From Branchiostoma floridae (taxonomy: Eukaryota > Chordata > Leptocardii > Amphioxiformes > Branchiostomatidae), in NCBI RefSeq assembly GCF_000003815.2, contig NC_049984.1, forward strand, positions 8,390,197 through 8,454,196: a DNA stretch of 64,000 bases, written 5' to 3'. Shown here in pieces: positions 39,401-53,774 of this stretch. Position numbers and translations under genes: made by a program. Each line of letters starts with the position of its first letter. Within the stretch, counting starts at the first letter, position 1. The notes under the pieces were generated by a model. That model ran no database searches. It was not told the origin of the DNA and was given only the letters and a program-made list of their open reading frames with translations.

Positions 39401-42086
39401 AAAAAAACCCAACTTACACTGTGAATGGTTCTCTTTAGTGAGTTTCATTTCATATCATGGATCACTTTCTGGTGATCACTGTTTTAATTACTTTATGGAT
39501 AATTGAGAAATCTTTCAGCATACATTGTTAAGAGAGCAACAGACCTTGAAGAATGTCCTGTATGTGTTCTTTGGTAAAGACGGATCCACAGGGGTTGGAA
39601 GGATTGTTCACCACGATGGCTGCAGTGTTCTCGTTAACCAGCGACTGCAGGTGGTCCAAATCAATCTCCCAGCAACGCTCCGGCTGGGAGGAAATAATTA
39701 CACATGACTCCTATGTCTCATAGTTAACTTTATCATGAAGTTTATTTCTTTTTTGCTGTTTGTGTGTGCTGGTAAATAGCATAACTCGAGAGGCTGTGGA
39801 TGGATCAGTATAATAATTGGTGACATACCAACAATGACATAAATACATAATGTTCAGTGTAATATAACCAGCTGCTGCTGCGCTGCATGCCTGCAAAACT
39901 GTTGTGTTATGCTGAAGGGCGGTTATACCAGCTATACAGATACAGAAACATAAATAAAAACACTTTACTTTTGATAATTTTCGAGAAACCAGTACATCTA
40001 CTGTACAATGGCAGTACTGTGATGAGTTTCTTGTTTGCCAGAGAATTTCCTTTTTTTGCCCAGTCACTCCATATCTTTTCTGAAAAAAAATACCAATTGG
40101 TGTGGCCTTAGTCAATGTGTTGCATCTACTACACCTACTGTACTTACCAGTAAATTGTAATGTCTTATCTCTACCCCGATGGACTCTGCCAGTGTCTTGT
40201 AGAGAGAGAAGCCAGGCCTGGGGACCAGGATGTTCTGCCCTGGGTTAGCCAGGACAGAGATGCAAAGGTCCAAGGCACCAGAACACCCACTGCCAAATAT
40301 CACATCCTGTCAACAACACAAACAGAACGGTTAAGTAAAGAAACCTCCACAGGAGAGTCACACAAGATATTGTTTATACAGTTATCTTTATGCTGTAGAA
40401 GGGGATAGGAATTCAAGTACACTAGTGCCACTTTGGAAATGCATATTTGTGGTATTGTGAATATGCGATGAAGAGAACACCAAGAATAATGCAAATATAA
40501 AACACTAGCCTTGATCAGGGGGTTAAACACTGGCAAGGAATATTTTTGAGCTGACATCTGAGTGATGAAAACATTGTAGAATTCTTCCCCAACCTATATT
40601 TTCCATATGTCTGTTTTAATACAAAATTGTGCTTATAGTATACAATGTTTATCATCAAAATATGTTGAAAATACTATCTGAACTATGTCAGTCTTACATG
40701 GATCACTTTGGCCAAAATTCAAAATAATAAAAATGAACCCTTACCTCCCCCTAACTTTTTCAGGACCGTAACTGGAAACATAACTACGTCTGCCATACAT
40801 AAAAATCATATCTGAGATTAACCCTACAGCTGCTATATGTAACTATAATGCAATGGAACCAATTGGCTCAATAACTTCCTGAGGATGTGAGTCAAGCACC
40901 AGACAGAGAACCTTCAAACAGGAAACTGTCCACAAGACTAAAGCATGTCTTCTACAACAATGCTACAAGAAACAAGATTACTCACTTTAGCTTCCAGTGG
41001 TGCTCCTGGACGGGTGTAATATTTTGCGATGGCTGCTCTGGCAGTTTCATACCCTGAGGAGAAACATGCAAAAGATGTTATACAAGAAGTTCAGCTGCAG
41101 TACTGTAGAAACCTGCTAGGATGTCCAACATTGCACTTGACCACTTCATTTTCCCCATGCCTACCCACCCCTCAAATGTCCTAAAGATCCATCTACAGCT
41201 TCCAAATGATGCTGTCCTCAAACAAATACAGTACATAGAACCACAAATGGCACCAAAAACATTACCTTAGGGGAAAAGGGAATGAAGAAACAATTGCAGT
41301 CCTATATCTTACACTGTAAACCTTGTGAGAATACAACGGCATCACTTAAATCTAGTTTCAAGTGTCAGTTGTGATGTACTTTCTACCAAGATAACGTTTT
41401 TATAACTCACCAATGGACACAGGAGTTTTCTTTTACACAATCAGTTATTCTCACCTTCTGATTAGTTGGGTAAAAGAAAACTCCAATGTCCTATGATCTA
41501 CCAACCTGATGAAATTATTTTCGGAACTCACCAATGGACGGAGCATAGCCATTAGACTTCTTCGAGTGGATGCAGTCAATGACAGCGTCCTCTACCTCAT
41601 GCGGAGGCTCCAAGTTCCCAAAGACAGTTGGGTCGCCTGGAATTAAATCAAAACATTCAGTCAACAGTCAAAATATCTTCTTATTGTTAGAGAGTTATCA
41701 AAGCCATGTTTGCATCTCACTAGTTTTAAATAGCCTGGCTAATCAGTCACCTAACACTTGTAACTAAAGCTGAAATCTCCATTTTACATCATTCTATGCA
41801 CCTTGGATTAAAAAAAAACACAGCCTTTACCTGAACAATGTCATGAGTATATACAGGTAATTCCAGTATGGATAGAATTAGAAAACTAGAAAACTATACC
41901 AATAGACAGTGCGATCATTTTCTTCTCAGGGTTGGGTTCTATCTTCATGTTGTCCACGATCTGTCGGATGGGATTGTGGGTGTTCTTCGCCATTTGGGAC
42001 GAGGGAACGACCCACTTGGCACGCTTGACTTGCGGATTGTCGCCATGACAGTTTCTGTTTCCATTCACATAGCTGCTGCTGGCCAT
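33415..42086 (-). CDS. TAT: Tyrosine aminotransferase
   Basis: A PLP-dependent class I aminotransferase that converts tyrosine and 2-oxoglutarate to 4-hydroxyphenylpyruvate and glutamate, the first step of tyrosine breakdown. Twelve coding exons, minus strand: 41900-42086, 41532-41636, 40986-41053, 40148-40306, 39545-39683, 39082-39134, 38448-38530, 37502-37571, 36776-36904, 34733-34816, 34111-34209, 33415-33549. They total 1311 nt, i.e. 436 residues plus stop, close to the family's roughly 450; all junctions are GT/AG and in phase. Visible landmarks are [11 protein letters not shown] after the N-terminus, the [11 protein letters not shown] phosphate-binding turn, NNPSNPCG (Asn about 199-203), VADEIYADM (Asp231, Tyr234), the Schiff-base Lys264 in SCGGLAKR, and PGWRVGW. 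The first ATG is preceded by a pyrimidine-rich acceptor at 42124, so the 5' UTR has an upstream exon. The N-terminal ubiquitination-type region of vertebrate TAT looks shortened. No disabling change is seen. Confidence 0.95.
33660..33840. repeat. Diverged dispersed repeat, partner in carboxylesterase intron
   Basis: ATACATGTCTA, a GCATAACAATGT-type block and a GCGCATG.GCAGTTG right edge occur in the same order here and at 46857-47045. Copies are diverged. It lies in the last intron of TAT. Confidence 0.45.
33912..33993. repeat. Exact 41-bp tandem duplication
   Basis: The 41-base unit beginning TCAACTGGTTCACTAAACTT and ending CATAGCTCTTAA is present twice without a mismatch (33912-33952 and 33953-33993), in the TAT intron between the last two exons. 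Identity points to a recent event or an assembly duplication. Confidence 0.9.
37010..37242 (-). mobile_element. 5S rRNA-derived SINE
   Basis: On the minus strand, 37242-37119 resembles 5S rRNA over its whole length: a CTACGGC start, GATCTCGGAA, an ATTAAGCA A-box region, a GTCTGGATAG intermediate element, the C box GTGCTTGGATGGGGGACC and the GCTGTAGCCT end. It differs too much to be a working 5S gene. The sequence continues into a non-5S body with a GTAAAACGGGGGTCCCG block and a small CGAGG/CCTCG hairpin. A 5S-like head plus an unrelated body is the design of SINE3-type elements. TTTAACGTGGTCGAGG in the body is shared with the repeat near 10075. It sits in a TAT intron. Confidence 0.72.
37941..38304. 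mobile_element. MITE with CAGGGCTTGAAAT-type TIRs and TACAT target duplication
   Basis: The left end CATGGCTCGAAATACTGGGTGCA and the reverse complement of the right end (CAGGGCTTGAAATTC) form short TIRs. TACAT flanks both ends directly (37936-37940 and 38305-38309). The inside is low-complexity and dominated by GTGCACCC repeats. The CAGGG terminus resembles hAT-like elements, although those usually have 8-bp duplications. Its first 27 bases recur at 51362 next to the large minisatellite. Confidence 0.65.
39770..39840. repeat. GCATAACTCGAGA-type dispersed repeat, copy
   Basis: AGCATAACTCGAGAGGCTGTGGATGGATC matches 61305-61340 (AGCATAACTCGAGAAGCCTTGGGTGGATC) and, less well, 6437-6470. All are preceded by T/G-rich tracts. 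Confidence 0.55.
39853..39950 (+). mobile_element. Severely truncated LINE 3' end (second copy of the CR1-like tail)
   Basis: TTCAGTGTAATATAACCAGC, then GCTGCTG, GCATGCCTGC, GGCGGTTATACC and a GATACAGA tail align with 20649-20745 with scattered substitutions. Only the last few codons, stop and 3' UTR remain. It lies in the TAT intron between 39683 and 40148. Confidence 0.85.
41405..41502. repeat. Small palindromic element in TAT intron
   Basis: GGACACAGGAGTTTTCTTTTAC near 41415 and its near-perfect reverse complement (GTAAAAGAAAACTCCAATGTCC) near 41470 enclose AATCAG...CTGATT, so about 90 bases can fold into a hairpin. The left edge ACTCACCAATGGAC repeats the exon-intron boundary sequence at 41527-41540. 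Confidence 0.6.
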
Positions 42087-42123
42087 AGTCACCAAGGCCA
42101 ATGTCGTAGTTTTTTTCTGAAGA

Positions 42124-44526
42124 CTAAAAAAAGAAAAGAAATTAGTCATACAAAATGTCACTTGTCATGGTCATACCCATGCCCCAAGAATTCTACACCC
42201 GGGGTAGCAAGAGCAATGTAGAAAACACAGCATGTCATACCCACTTGAGAAAACAAACATTTCATACAAAATGTGCCAGACCAAAAAAATTGTAACACCA
42301 ATTCCAACATACAAATCTGATATTCAAATGTTTAGCGTGTACGCATGTGAAGTTTATTCAAACAGAAGCTTGTGGGATACAAGCAGAAGCCTGTAGGATA
42401 CCATGAAATAATAGCTGACTCGGACCAAGGAGGTTGTTCGGACCAAGCCTATCGAACAGTTATCACAGTGCAGGTGTGACAAAAGTAGAGAATGCAACAT
42501 GGTGTACTCCTGTAATGTATTCCATATCACCCGAGGTAACCGCTACCTGTGGCAGCCCGACCGAGTGTTCAATTCCAATGAGCTATTCTGGTATTCAAAT
42601 CATTTTTCTTCACTTAAGTGTTTGACAGGAACGGGGAACTAGAAAAACCTAACGATTTTGTCACCCAACGTCTGTTTGGAGATTACAAATGTATAACCTT
42701 TGACCTCTATCTCCAGGTACAAACATTAAAACAGAAGCCGGATGCGACTTACGTAACTAAAAACATATACATCTGTAAACTCTTGATCCTAAGAAAGTGA
42801 GTACAGGTTACAGAAGCTGGAGTGAGTCTACGGCCACAAACCATAAGGGCCAACATGGCCGGCGGGCCGAGAAAAATTTATGGCGGGCTCTGAGTCTGAG
42901 ATCGTACGCAGATGTGTTGGCAAGGTCGTTACGTAGGGTTCCAGACACTGAAATCTTGAAAGTCGTCTGGCTATTCTCGAGGAACTTGAATCACGTCTAC
43001 ATCTACGACATTAACATCGTCTATGATCCCTAGTTTGGCTGTTTGAGACGGCAAGTTATGGTGAAAATGGTGGCGATTTCGATATGCAAGGTTAGCTACT
43101 CAACCGCGCACGACCGCTTTGTTGTGACATTTAAGGACAAGTTCTCCACTTAAGGGAGGTACTATCGCACGATACACTAACAAACGACACCGCCGTATCC
43201 TTGTGCCTGATTCTAAAGCAGAAATTATATCGAAAATGGAGGATAAAGTGCAGAAGATCGACAAAAACTGCGACACACGTACCTTGCCTAGCTGTGCTCT
43301 TGCTGACAGTGATACTATACTGCGTGCTTGACATGTGACATGTCATCACCGCCTCTGATTGGTCAACATATGGGCGGGAACAGCAAATTGTCTCCTGATT
43401 GGTCAAAACTAGGTCATAAGTTCATAAAAGATCTGATGATCATAATTAATCCTGACAAAATGTCTGAAATAATGTTCGGGGCTAAGTTTTGGATTCAAAT
43501 TTAACTTGAACCATAAAAGTGCTTTAGGAATGTCCTGAATCTGAAATTCGAATGGGAAAAGTGTTTTGTTCGTTCAGGTGTCAGTATTTCTATTTCATCA
43601 ATTACAAATTATCTCATGACGTCACAAATTGCAACTAGTGTTGCCATGGTGAACTCCATGGTGTTGCTTGTCAGGTAAACGCCTTCGTGACGTCACAGTT
43701 TGTGGCCTGATAAATAAAGCTAATGCAGGTAGCATTATTGGTATAAATTATTTTCAGTGTACTTAGCTAGCGTCAGTTCAATAATAAGACTCCTAGGCGT
43801 AATTTATTCAACCTACTTGAGAAGTTTTATAGTTGGTGTAGAGTATTGAAATTGAACGGTAAAATCAAGTCCCATTTTTCTGCTTTCTTTATCCTGGCAC
43901 GTGTTACTGTTTATTGTTGCGTCATATCTATCATGGCTAGTCATAATAGTCGGATTTCACAATCCTTGCCGCCCTCTTCTCCAACAGTCTACCTGGTATG
44001 AAAACGATTATACAGTACCCCGATTTCTAGACTTGAAAATTGAAACAACATGGCTGGGCCATGGCTGGGCATGGTAGCTGGACGACACGTCATAATTTGT
44101 CCTGGCGTAGGTGCGTATTGAGCATCATAACAACTCCATGGCTAGCAGTTGGGCAGCCCTGGCTGTTTGTAAACGGCTCAACAAATAAATAAATAACTAT
44201 TCCTACTGTTCCAAATCGACCACTGATCTGTCGGGACGAATTGCCAAATAAATGATGGAAACAAATCAAAATGCATGATAAAACAAGAAGATTAAAAAAA
44301 GAAAGAAAAAATGTTGGCGTCGTAACGTCAGATATGATAATTATCTCACGATAGGCACTGAGCACATAGTTACATGCATCACCTTTTATTTACATATCTG
44401 AGGATTTTCCTGCAAATGTCAACTATCGACGATATCCCTAATCATATAACGCTGACACGTCAGCATAAACGTTTATAGATGTTCAAACTACCAATCAAAC
44501 CAGCAGAATTCGGGACAAAAACTTAC
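42124..44526. other. TAT 5' intron and promoter-like CpG patch
   Basis: No TAT coding exon lies here. At 42855-43080 several AANATGGCGG/AAAATGGTGG strings (YY1-like) and a CpG-rich stretch suggest a promoter. A 78-codon plus-strand ORF (42797-43033) crosses it but is unrecognised. On the minus strand, donor-like GTAAGT occurs at about 42750. One AACCTCCTTG decamer (inverted) is at 42426-42435. Confidence 0.35.
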
Positions 44527-44600
44527 AGGAACGGAAGAAGGCCTTCAGTACCGCCACGTCCTAACAACACGAGAGTCTCTTCTTAATCTTTGGACGCGGC
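44527..44600 (-). other. TAT: Candidate 5' UTR exon of TAT
   Basis: On the minus strand a strong donor CCT|GTAAGT ends a GC-richer stretch at 44527. It is positioned to join the acceptor at 42124 that precedes the TAT start codon. The upper boundary is a guess. Transcript data would decide between this and a donor near 42750. Confidence 0.3.
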
Positions 44601-46019
44601 CAGACGGTCGGGAATTCAATCTTTCGGGTGTTATCTTTCGCACGGACCACTCTGCCGCGAATTCATGATACCGCGAGGGTGTGTTTCAAGTGTATATTGT
44701 TATGATATACCACAGGATTGTTTCAACCGTGAATTTAAGACACCTTTGTTACCCTCTTAACCAGAAATAAAACCACCTCGAAAGTAAAAGGATTTACAGT
44801 ACCTCAGCCATTAAAGGGCAGGAGACACTCTGATTTGTACTAGTACTTATCAGGGACAACTCGCGTGAATTTTGGGAGGATAGCTGTATTAAACTACACC
44901 AGTTCATTTACTGGTAACCCGTATGTTTTCATTGCCGTTTCGTTGTGTGTGTTTTGTGTGTGTTCACAGTGCAGTGCGCGTGTGTGTATGTTTGTGTCTG
45001 TGTGGCGGCGTGCGTGTGTTCGTATGTGTTTGTTTGTGCATTTAAACGTGACGTATGTCAAGTAGGAAAGCGAGGATCATTGATAGATATCAATCATGCA
45101 AAGCGATCAAGTAGAAAATACCATCATGAAATAGTGCTAAATTATAGAAATTTCATACTTGCGACGTACGTGCTTTCATACTTTGAGCATCTGGTGTTGG
45201 TTCGGTACAGAAGATCATCAACTGATATAACGTTAGTTTATGCAAATGACGACCTTATTTGCATAAACAATGAGAAACCTCTTTTATAGATCAGTCGTAA
45301 AGGCTAAATTCATTTGGTTAATGTCTTTCGTCAGTGAAATGCTCCGGAGACGGGGGACGACAGATCCCTGATGGAAATAAGATTTCAAAATAGATTTATT
45401 TGCCGGTGTATCTGCAATGCCAAAACGCTCAAGTACTAAACCTTTTCTTTTCAAGCAGAAATTGCGTTGAACGTGATTTGTGTTATGTTCACATGCGTTT
45501 CTCCGCACCATAACTGCACTGCTTGGATTTCAAGAATAAAGTTCAAAGTTCTCTCGGATATTGACAGTTCTATGTTACTAACCAGGACAAAGGTCAGTAA
45601 CGAATATCAAGGGGTGAGTAAGTTGTTCTTGTCTTGAATCGGGGCGGCTTCTCAGCGTGGACACCTGAATCTTTTGGTGAGTATTTGTTAAGTCGAATGG
45701 GCCAGTGGCTAGGTTAGTGGGTACAAGATCAAGATCGGTAAAAGGCGATTGAACAAGAGGGCTGAGCTCCACCTTCCAACACCGTGATTGGCACAGTGGA
45801 CGTGCAAGCCACTGCCATTGCGGCTGTGGAACTACCGATACCTTTACCTTTTAACCTTTATCTTTGCCTTCGCAAGAGCGAAAATACATTTCTGCCACGA
45901 TTTTGTGTGGATTGCAGTAGACAACACTCTGTGATACACTATACAAAGTTAAAGTATGCCCTTGGTGTCCATTTGCATTTAGCACTAGCTACAAGAACTT
46001 CAGCGACTGTGCAGCAAAG
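44601..46019. other. Intergenic / upstream of carboxylesterase
   Basis: A T/G-rich low-complexity run lies at 44940-45040. At 45225-45290 a GATGACGACC...TTTGCATAA segment resembles 61570-61610, part of the dispersed GCATAACTCGAGA repeat. No exon is seen until the signal-peptide exon. Confidence 0.45.
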
Positions 46020-49147
<3,128 letters not shown>

Positions 49148-49210
49148 TCGCTTTTAAGATGCGCAGCACTGTGGGTAATGTGTGAATGGTGACGACCCCC
49201 TAGATATATA

Positions 49211-49216
49211 AATAAA
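49211..49216 (+). terminator. Polyadenylation signal AATAAA
   Basis: It is the canonical hexamer, 64 bases after the read-through stop of the esterase gene, so a transcript could end here. AT-rich context makes chance occurrence possible. Confidence 0.4.
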
Positions 49217-49593
49217 ACATATCTCGATATGTATGAATCATGATGTAGGCAAAAACTATTTACAAGTCAGAGGCCTTCACCTCTGACATGTAACCAACAA
49301 TGAATCTCGCTGCATGCATGCACAGTTTAATCCACAAACCGGCTTTTTTGGGCTAAAGTCAAGTTTACGGCCTAAGAATTTTTTTTCCGCGTCCGATAGC
49401 CAGCCAAGTTATCGGCGGAAAATTTTCGTCCCGGCAACATCGGTGCTTTACCGCATTGAGATCGCTGCGTTTTTAACGCTCGTGTCCGTACCACCGCGGC
49501 ACTCACAAGAACGATCCTTAAAACACGGCGAGCGTTAACGCACGCCCGATCGTAACACGATCGGGCCTGTCACGGCTGCCGAGCGTTAACGCA

Positions 49594-49700
49594 CGACCGA
49601 GTCTTACACCACGACCGAGTCTTACACCACGACCGGGTATTAAACCACGATCGGTCGTTAAACCACGATCGGGCGTTAAACCACGACCGAGTCTTACGCC
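49594..49700. repeat. CpG-rich 18-bp minisatellite, six units
   Basis: Units of the form ACGACCGAGTCTTACACC repeat with an 18-base period, drifting to ACGATCGGTCGTTAAACC and ACGATCGGGCGTTAAACC. Upstream, GAGCGTTAACGCACG (twice) and CCCGATCGTAACACGATCGG are related. CGATCG palindromes recur. Confidence 0.8.
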
Positions 49701-50440
49701 AAGTTAAATCCCGATCGGAGCTGCGGGACACCATTCACACCTGGTTATGAAATCAATTAACACCTTTCACAACACCTTGTAAACAGGGATGTGTATTGGC
49801 CGCGGAAACAAACAAATGGTAGACTAGTTAGGCAAATTCTCATGTTACCAAACACGAGAATAATGCCGACAAATACAGCGATCACCAAAGAATTTTATTG
49901 AAATACTTTTCACGATCCTTGTGTTTGACTAAAGGCACCGGAAGTATACTGTATACATTAGAAAATTGAATTTACTTATGTATTACTTTCTAAAGTAACC
50001 GTGATATCACCTAATTTTTAACCTTGGTTTGTTACATAGTACAAGTGTAAGGCCATCCTTCAACCTTTGTTCCAATATACGACATGCATTAATGTTGAAA
50101 AAAAAACTGTTTCAAAGCTGTGTAAGATCTTATTTCCAATGCACATTAATGTACCTCTATCAGGCACCACACCTATGTATCAAATGTATTCTTCCAACAT
50201 AACTTTGACTGTAGACATAACTTGACTGCTATTTCAAGAAAAAAGGTCAAGCAATAAATAAAGGAAGGAGATGGGGTTGTGGTAGAGGATGTGATTCTTT
50301 ATTAAAATACTTAACATATCCTTTTATATGACCAATATTGATCTTATTCCTTGTACATCTGTGTTCTGCAATTTGCATTTATCTTCAGCATATTTTGTAA
50401 AACCAGTTATTTTATCTTCTTATCATGCCAAAGTAATGAG

Positions 50441-50565
50441 TTTACTGTAAATTCTTGCCCATGGACTAATTGCAGGTAACATGAGAAATTCAAACAATGT
50501 AAAAAAAATATCACAAGTGTCTACTCTAGTCCAAAAGCTAACTCTAGATCCTGAGTTATTGGGTT
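50441..50565. repeat. Dispersed repeat, copy 2 (partner at 25096-25225)
   Basis: TGTAAATTCTTGCCCATGG...AACTCTAGATCCTGAGTTATTGGG aligns with 25096-25225. A short deletion (around CTAAAACTAGTAAAAGC in copy 1) distinguishes it. Confidence 0.7.
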
Positions 50566-50760
50566 TGCCTTCTTATAAGTAAATCAAAAATGAGCAGCTC
50601 CTAACCAAATTGCTTTACTTCACTCTATGCCTGCCCCACCAGAGTGCTCTGCTGTACTCCGCTCATAAAACACTTTGTTGGTGTTACCTGACTGACCAAA
50701 TACAGAACAGTCTGTTATTTTCCTGTCTATTACATCATGACTTGAAGCTTTAATTTCATG

Positions 50761-53741
50761 CTATGCTAAAAGTGAAACTATGGGACAGCAGGCATCATCC
50801 CCAGGCTGGATTTGATAGACAGTCATCCCCTGGAGGTCTCGATATGTTATGAACTGAGTGTAACGTTCCCGCTCAAGTTGGTTCCCGCTCAGGCTCAATT
50901 CTTTACTTCTAGCAGGTGTCTCAGCTTTCGTCCTGAAATTGCAGAACATACATTACATTATACCTATTCAGGAAAACACTCATGGCTTATAAAAGAACTA
51001 CTTGAATATAAATCTATAATCAGAATCCCTAGCCTACTTACCAATTGTGTAACACCAGGCAAATTACTGTACATCTTTTATCTTAAGCAGTGATTTTTTA
51101 TTTCCGCACTGACTATTCTCAATCTCAGCAAATTATGACACTGAAAAGGAGCATTCAAATGCATATTTATTGTACTGCAGAATTGTTTCAACCATGAATT
51201 TGAGACACAATGAAAATCTCCTTATCAGTCCTACCACAAATAAAACTACTACAAGAGTAATTTAACTTACAGTACTTTACAGTAACTCAGGAACTGTCTG
51301 AAGTTGTACTCTTATTTACACTATTTACACAAAGCATATCAGTATGGACTGCATCAGTACACAGGGCTCGAAATACTGGGTGCATGTGCATCAGTAAAAA
51401 GATGCAGCACACCTCAGCTTGTCTAAAGAAAGCTGTGAATCAGTAAAAAGATGCAGCACACCTCAGCTTGTCTAAAGAAAACTGTGAATCAGTAAAAAAG
51501 ATGCAGCACACCTAAGCTTGTCTAGAGAGAATTGCGAATTCAGTGCAAAAGATGCAGCACACCTGAGCTTGTCTAGAGAAAACTGTGAATCAGTACAAAA
51601 GATGCAGCACACCTGAGCTTGTCTAGAGAGAATTGCGAATTCAGTACAAAAGATGCAGCACACCTGAGCTTGTCTAGAGAGAATTGCGAATTCAGTACAA
51701 AAGATGCAGCACACCTGAGCTTGTCTAAAGAAAACTGTGAATCAGTAAAAAGATGCAGCACACCTCAGCTTGTCTAGAGAGAATTGCGAATTCAGTACAA
51801 AAGATGCAGCACACCTGAGCTTGTCTAAAGAAAACTGCGAATCAGTAAAAAGGTGCAGCACACCTGAGCTTGTCTAAAGAAAACTGCGAATCAGTAAAAA
51901 GATGCAGCACACCTCAGCTTGTCTAAAGAAAGCTGTGAATCAGTAAAAAGATGCAGCACACCTCAGCTTGTCTAAAGAAAACTGTGAATCAGTAAAAAGA
52001 TGCAGCACACCTCAGCTTGTCTAAAGAAAACTGCGAATCACTAAAAAGATGCAGCACACCTGAGCTTGTCTAAAGCTGTGAATCAGTAAAAAGATGCAGC
52101 ACACCTCAGCTTGTCTAGAGAAAGCTGTGAATCAGTAAAAAGATGCAGCACACCTCAGCTTGTCTAAAGAAAACTGCGAATCACTAAAAAGATGCAGCAC
52201 ACCTGAGCTTGTCTAAAGAAAGCTGTGAATCAGTAAAAAGATGCAGCACACCTCAGCTTGTCTAGAGAAAACTGCGAATCACTAAAAAGATGCAGCACAC
52301 CTGAGCTTGTCTAGAGAAAACTGCGAATCACTAAAAAGATGCAGCACACCTGAGCTTGTCTAAAGAAAGCTGTGAATCAGTAAAAAGATGCAGCACACCT
52401 CAGCTTGTCTAGAGAGAATTGCGAATTCAGTACAAAAGATGCAGCACACCTCAGCTTGTCTAGAGAGAATTGCGAATTCAGTACAATAGATGCAGCACAC
52501 CTGAGCTTGTCTAAAGAAAGCTGTGAATCAGTAAAAAGATGCAGCACACCTCAGCTTGTCTAGAGAGAATTGCGAATTCAGTACAAAAGATGCAGCACAC
52601 CTGAGCTTGTCCAAAGAAAGCTGTGAATCAGTAAAAAGATGCAGCACACCTCAGCTTGTCTAAAGAAAACTGTGAATCAGTACAAAAGATGCAGCACACC
52701 TGAGCTTGTCTAGAGAGAATTGCAAATTCAGTACAAAAGATGCAGCACACCTGAGCTTGTCTAGAGAGAATTGCAAATTCAGTACAAAAGATGCAGCACA
52801 CCTGAGCTTGTCTAAAGAAAACTGTGAATCGGTAAAAAAGATGCAGCACACCTAAGCTTGTCTCATTATTTGCATTTGGACAGGTACAAAGACATACAAT
52901 AAGCATACTTCAAGACTGAACAAACAATGTTTATTTCATTTGCAACTATGGACAGGTGCCATACTTACATGTACACAATACAAACACTTCAAGACTGGCG
53001 ATGTGTATTTAATTTACAACTATGGACTGGTGCAATATTTACATACTGACATAATGACAAACACCCACACACCCACCTGGCATGTGTAGGAACACACACG
53101 CACACACATGCGTGTACATCCATGTACACATGCATATATGCATGCGCACACACACACACTCTGTGACCCACACACATATGCACATGCACAAAAACTACGG
53201 CTACACACATACATAGTAGACACATACATTTACGCCCATAACACAAACACACATACGCCCGTGCACACAAACACACATGCATATGTGCAGTCACAAATAT
53301 ATATACATGTACTCATGCACACATGCATGGCGCATGACAATACAACAAACACTGAGAGTCAGACTGGACAAACAATGTTTATTTCATTTGCAACTGTGGA
53401 CTTGTGCAATAGTTACATGTACACAATACAAACACTTCAAGGCTGGCGATGTGTATTTAATTTACAACTATGGAGTGGTGCAATATTTGCATACTGACAT
53501 AATGACAAACCCACCAACCCACCCACCTGGCATGTGTAGGAACACACACACACACACACACACACACGCAAACAGGCACATGCGTGTACATCCATGTACA
53601 CACGCATATAACATGCACACACATCGCGTGGTTTTTCGTAGNNNNNNNNNNNNNNNNNNNNNNNNNNNNNNNNNNNNNNNNNNNNNNNNNNNNNNNNNNN
53701 NNNNNNNNNNNNNNNNNNNNNNNNNNNNNNNNNNNNNNNNN

Positions 53742-53774
<33 letters not shown>

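Larger units (their letters stand above)
49217..50760. other. No gene seen; CpG-rich island then AT-rich DNA
   Basis: 49380-49720 is strikingly CpG-rich and includes the 18-bp repeat annotated separately. 49730-50760 is AT-rich and holds the second copy of the 130-bp dispersed repeat. No remaining carboxylesterase exon is recognised. Confidence 0.5.

Noticed and set aside
42797-43033. 78-codon plus-strand ORF over a CpG-rich patch
   Set aside because: Several competing ATGs in different frames, no domain recognised, and the patch is better explained as promoter-like DNA.
51472-52906. ORFs of 62-92 codons with a LRCAASF repeat
   Set aside because: They are reading frames of the minisatellite, broken wherever a 49-bp unit occurs. 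No start context or flanking exon supports translation.
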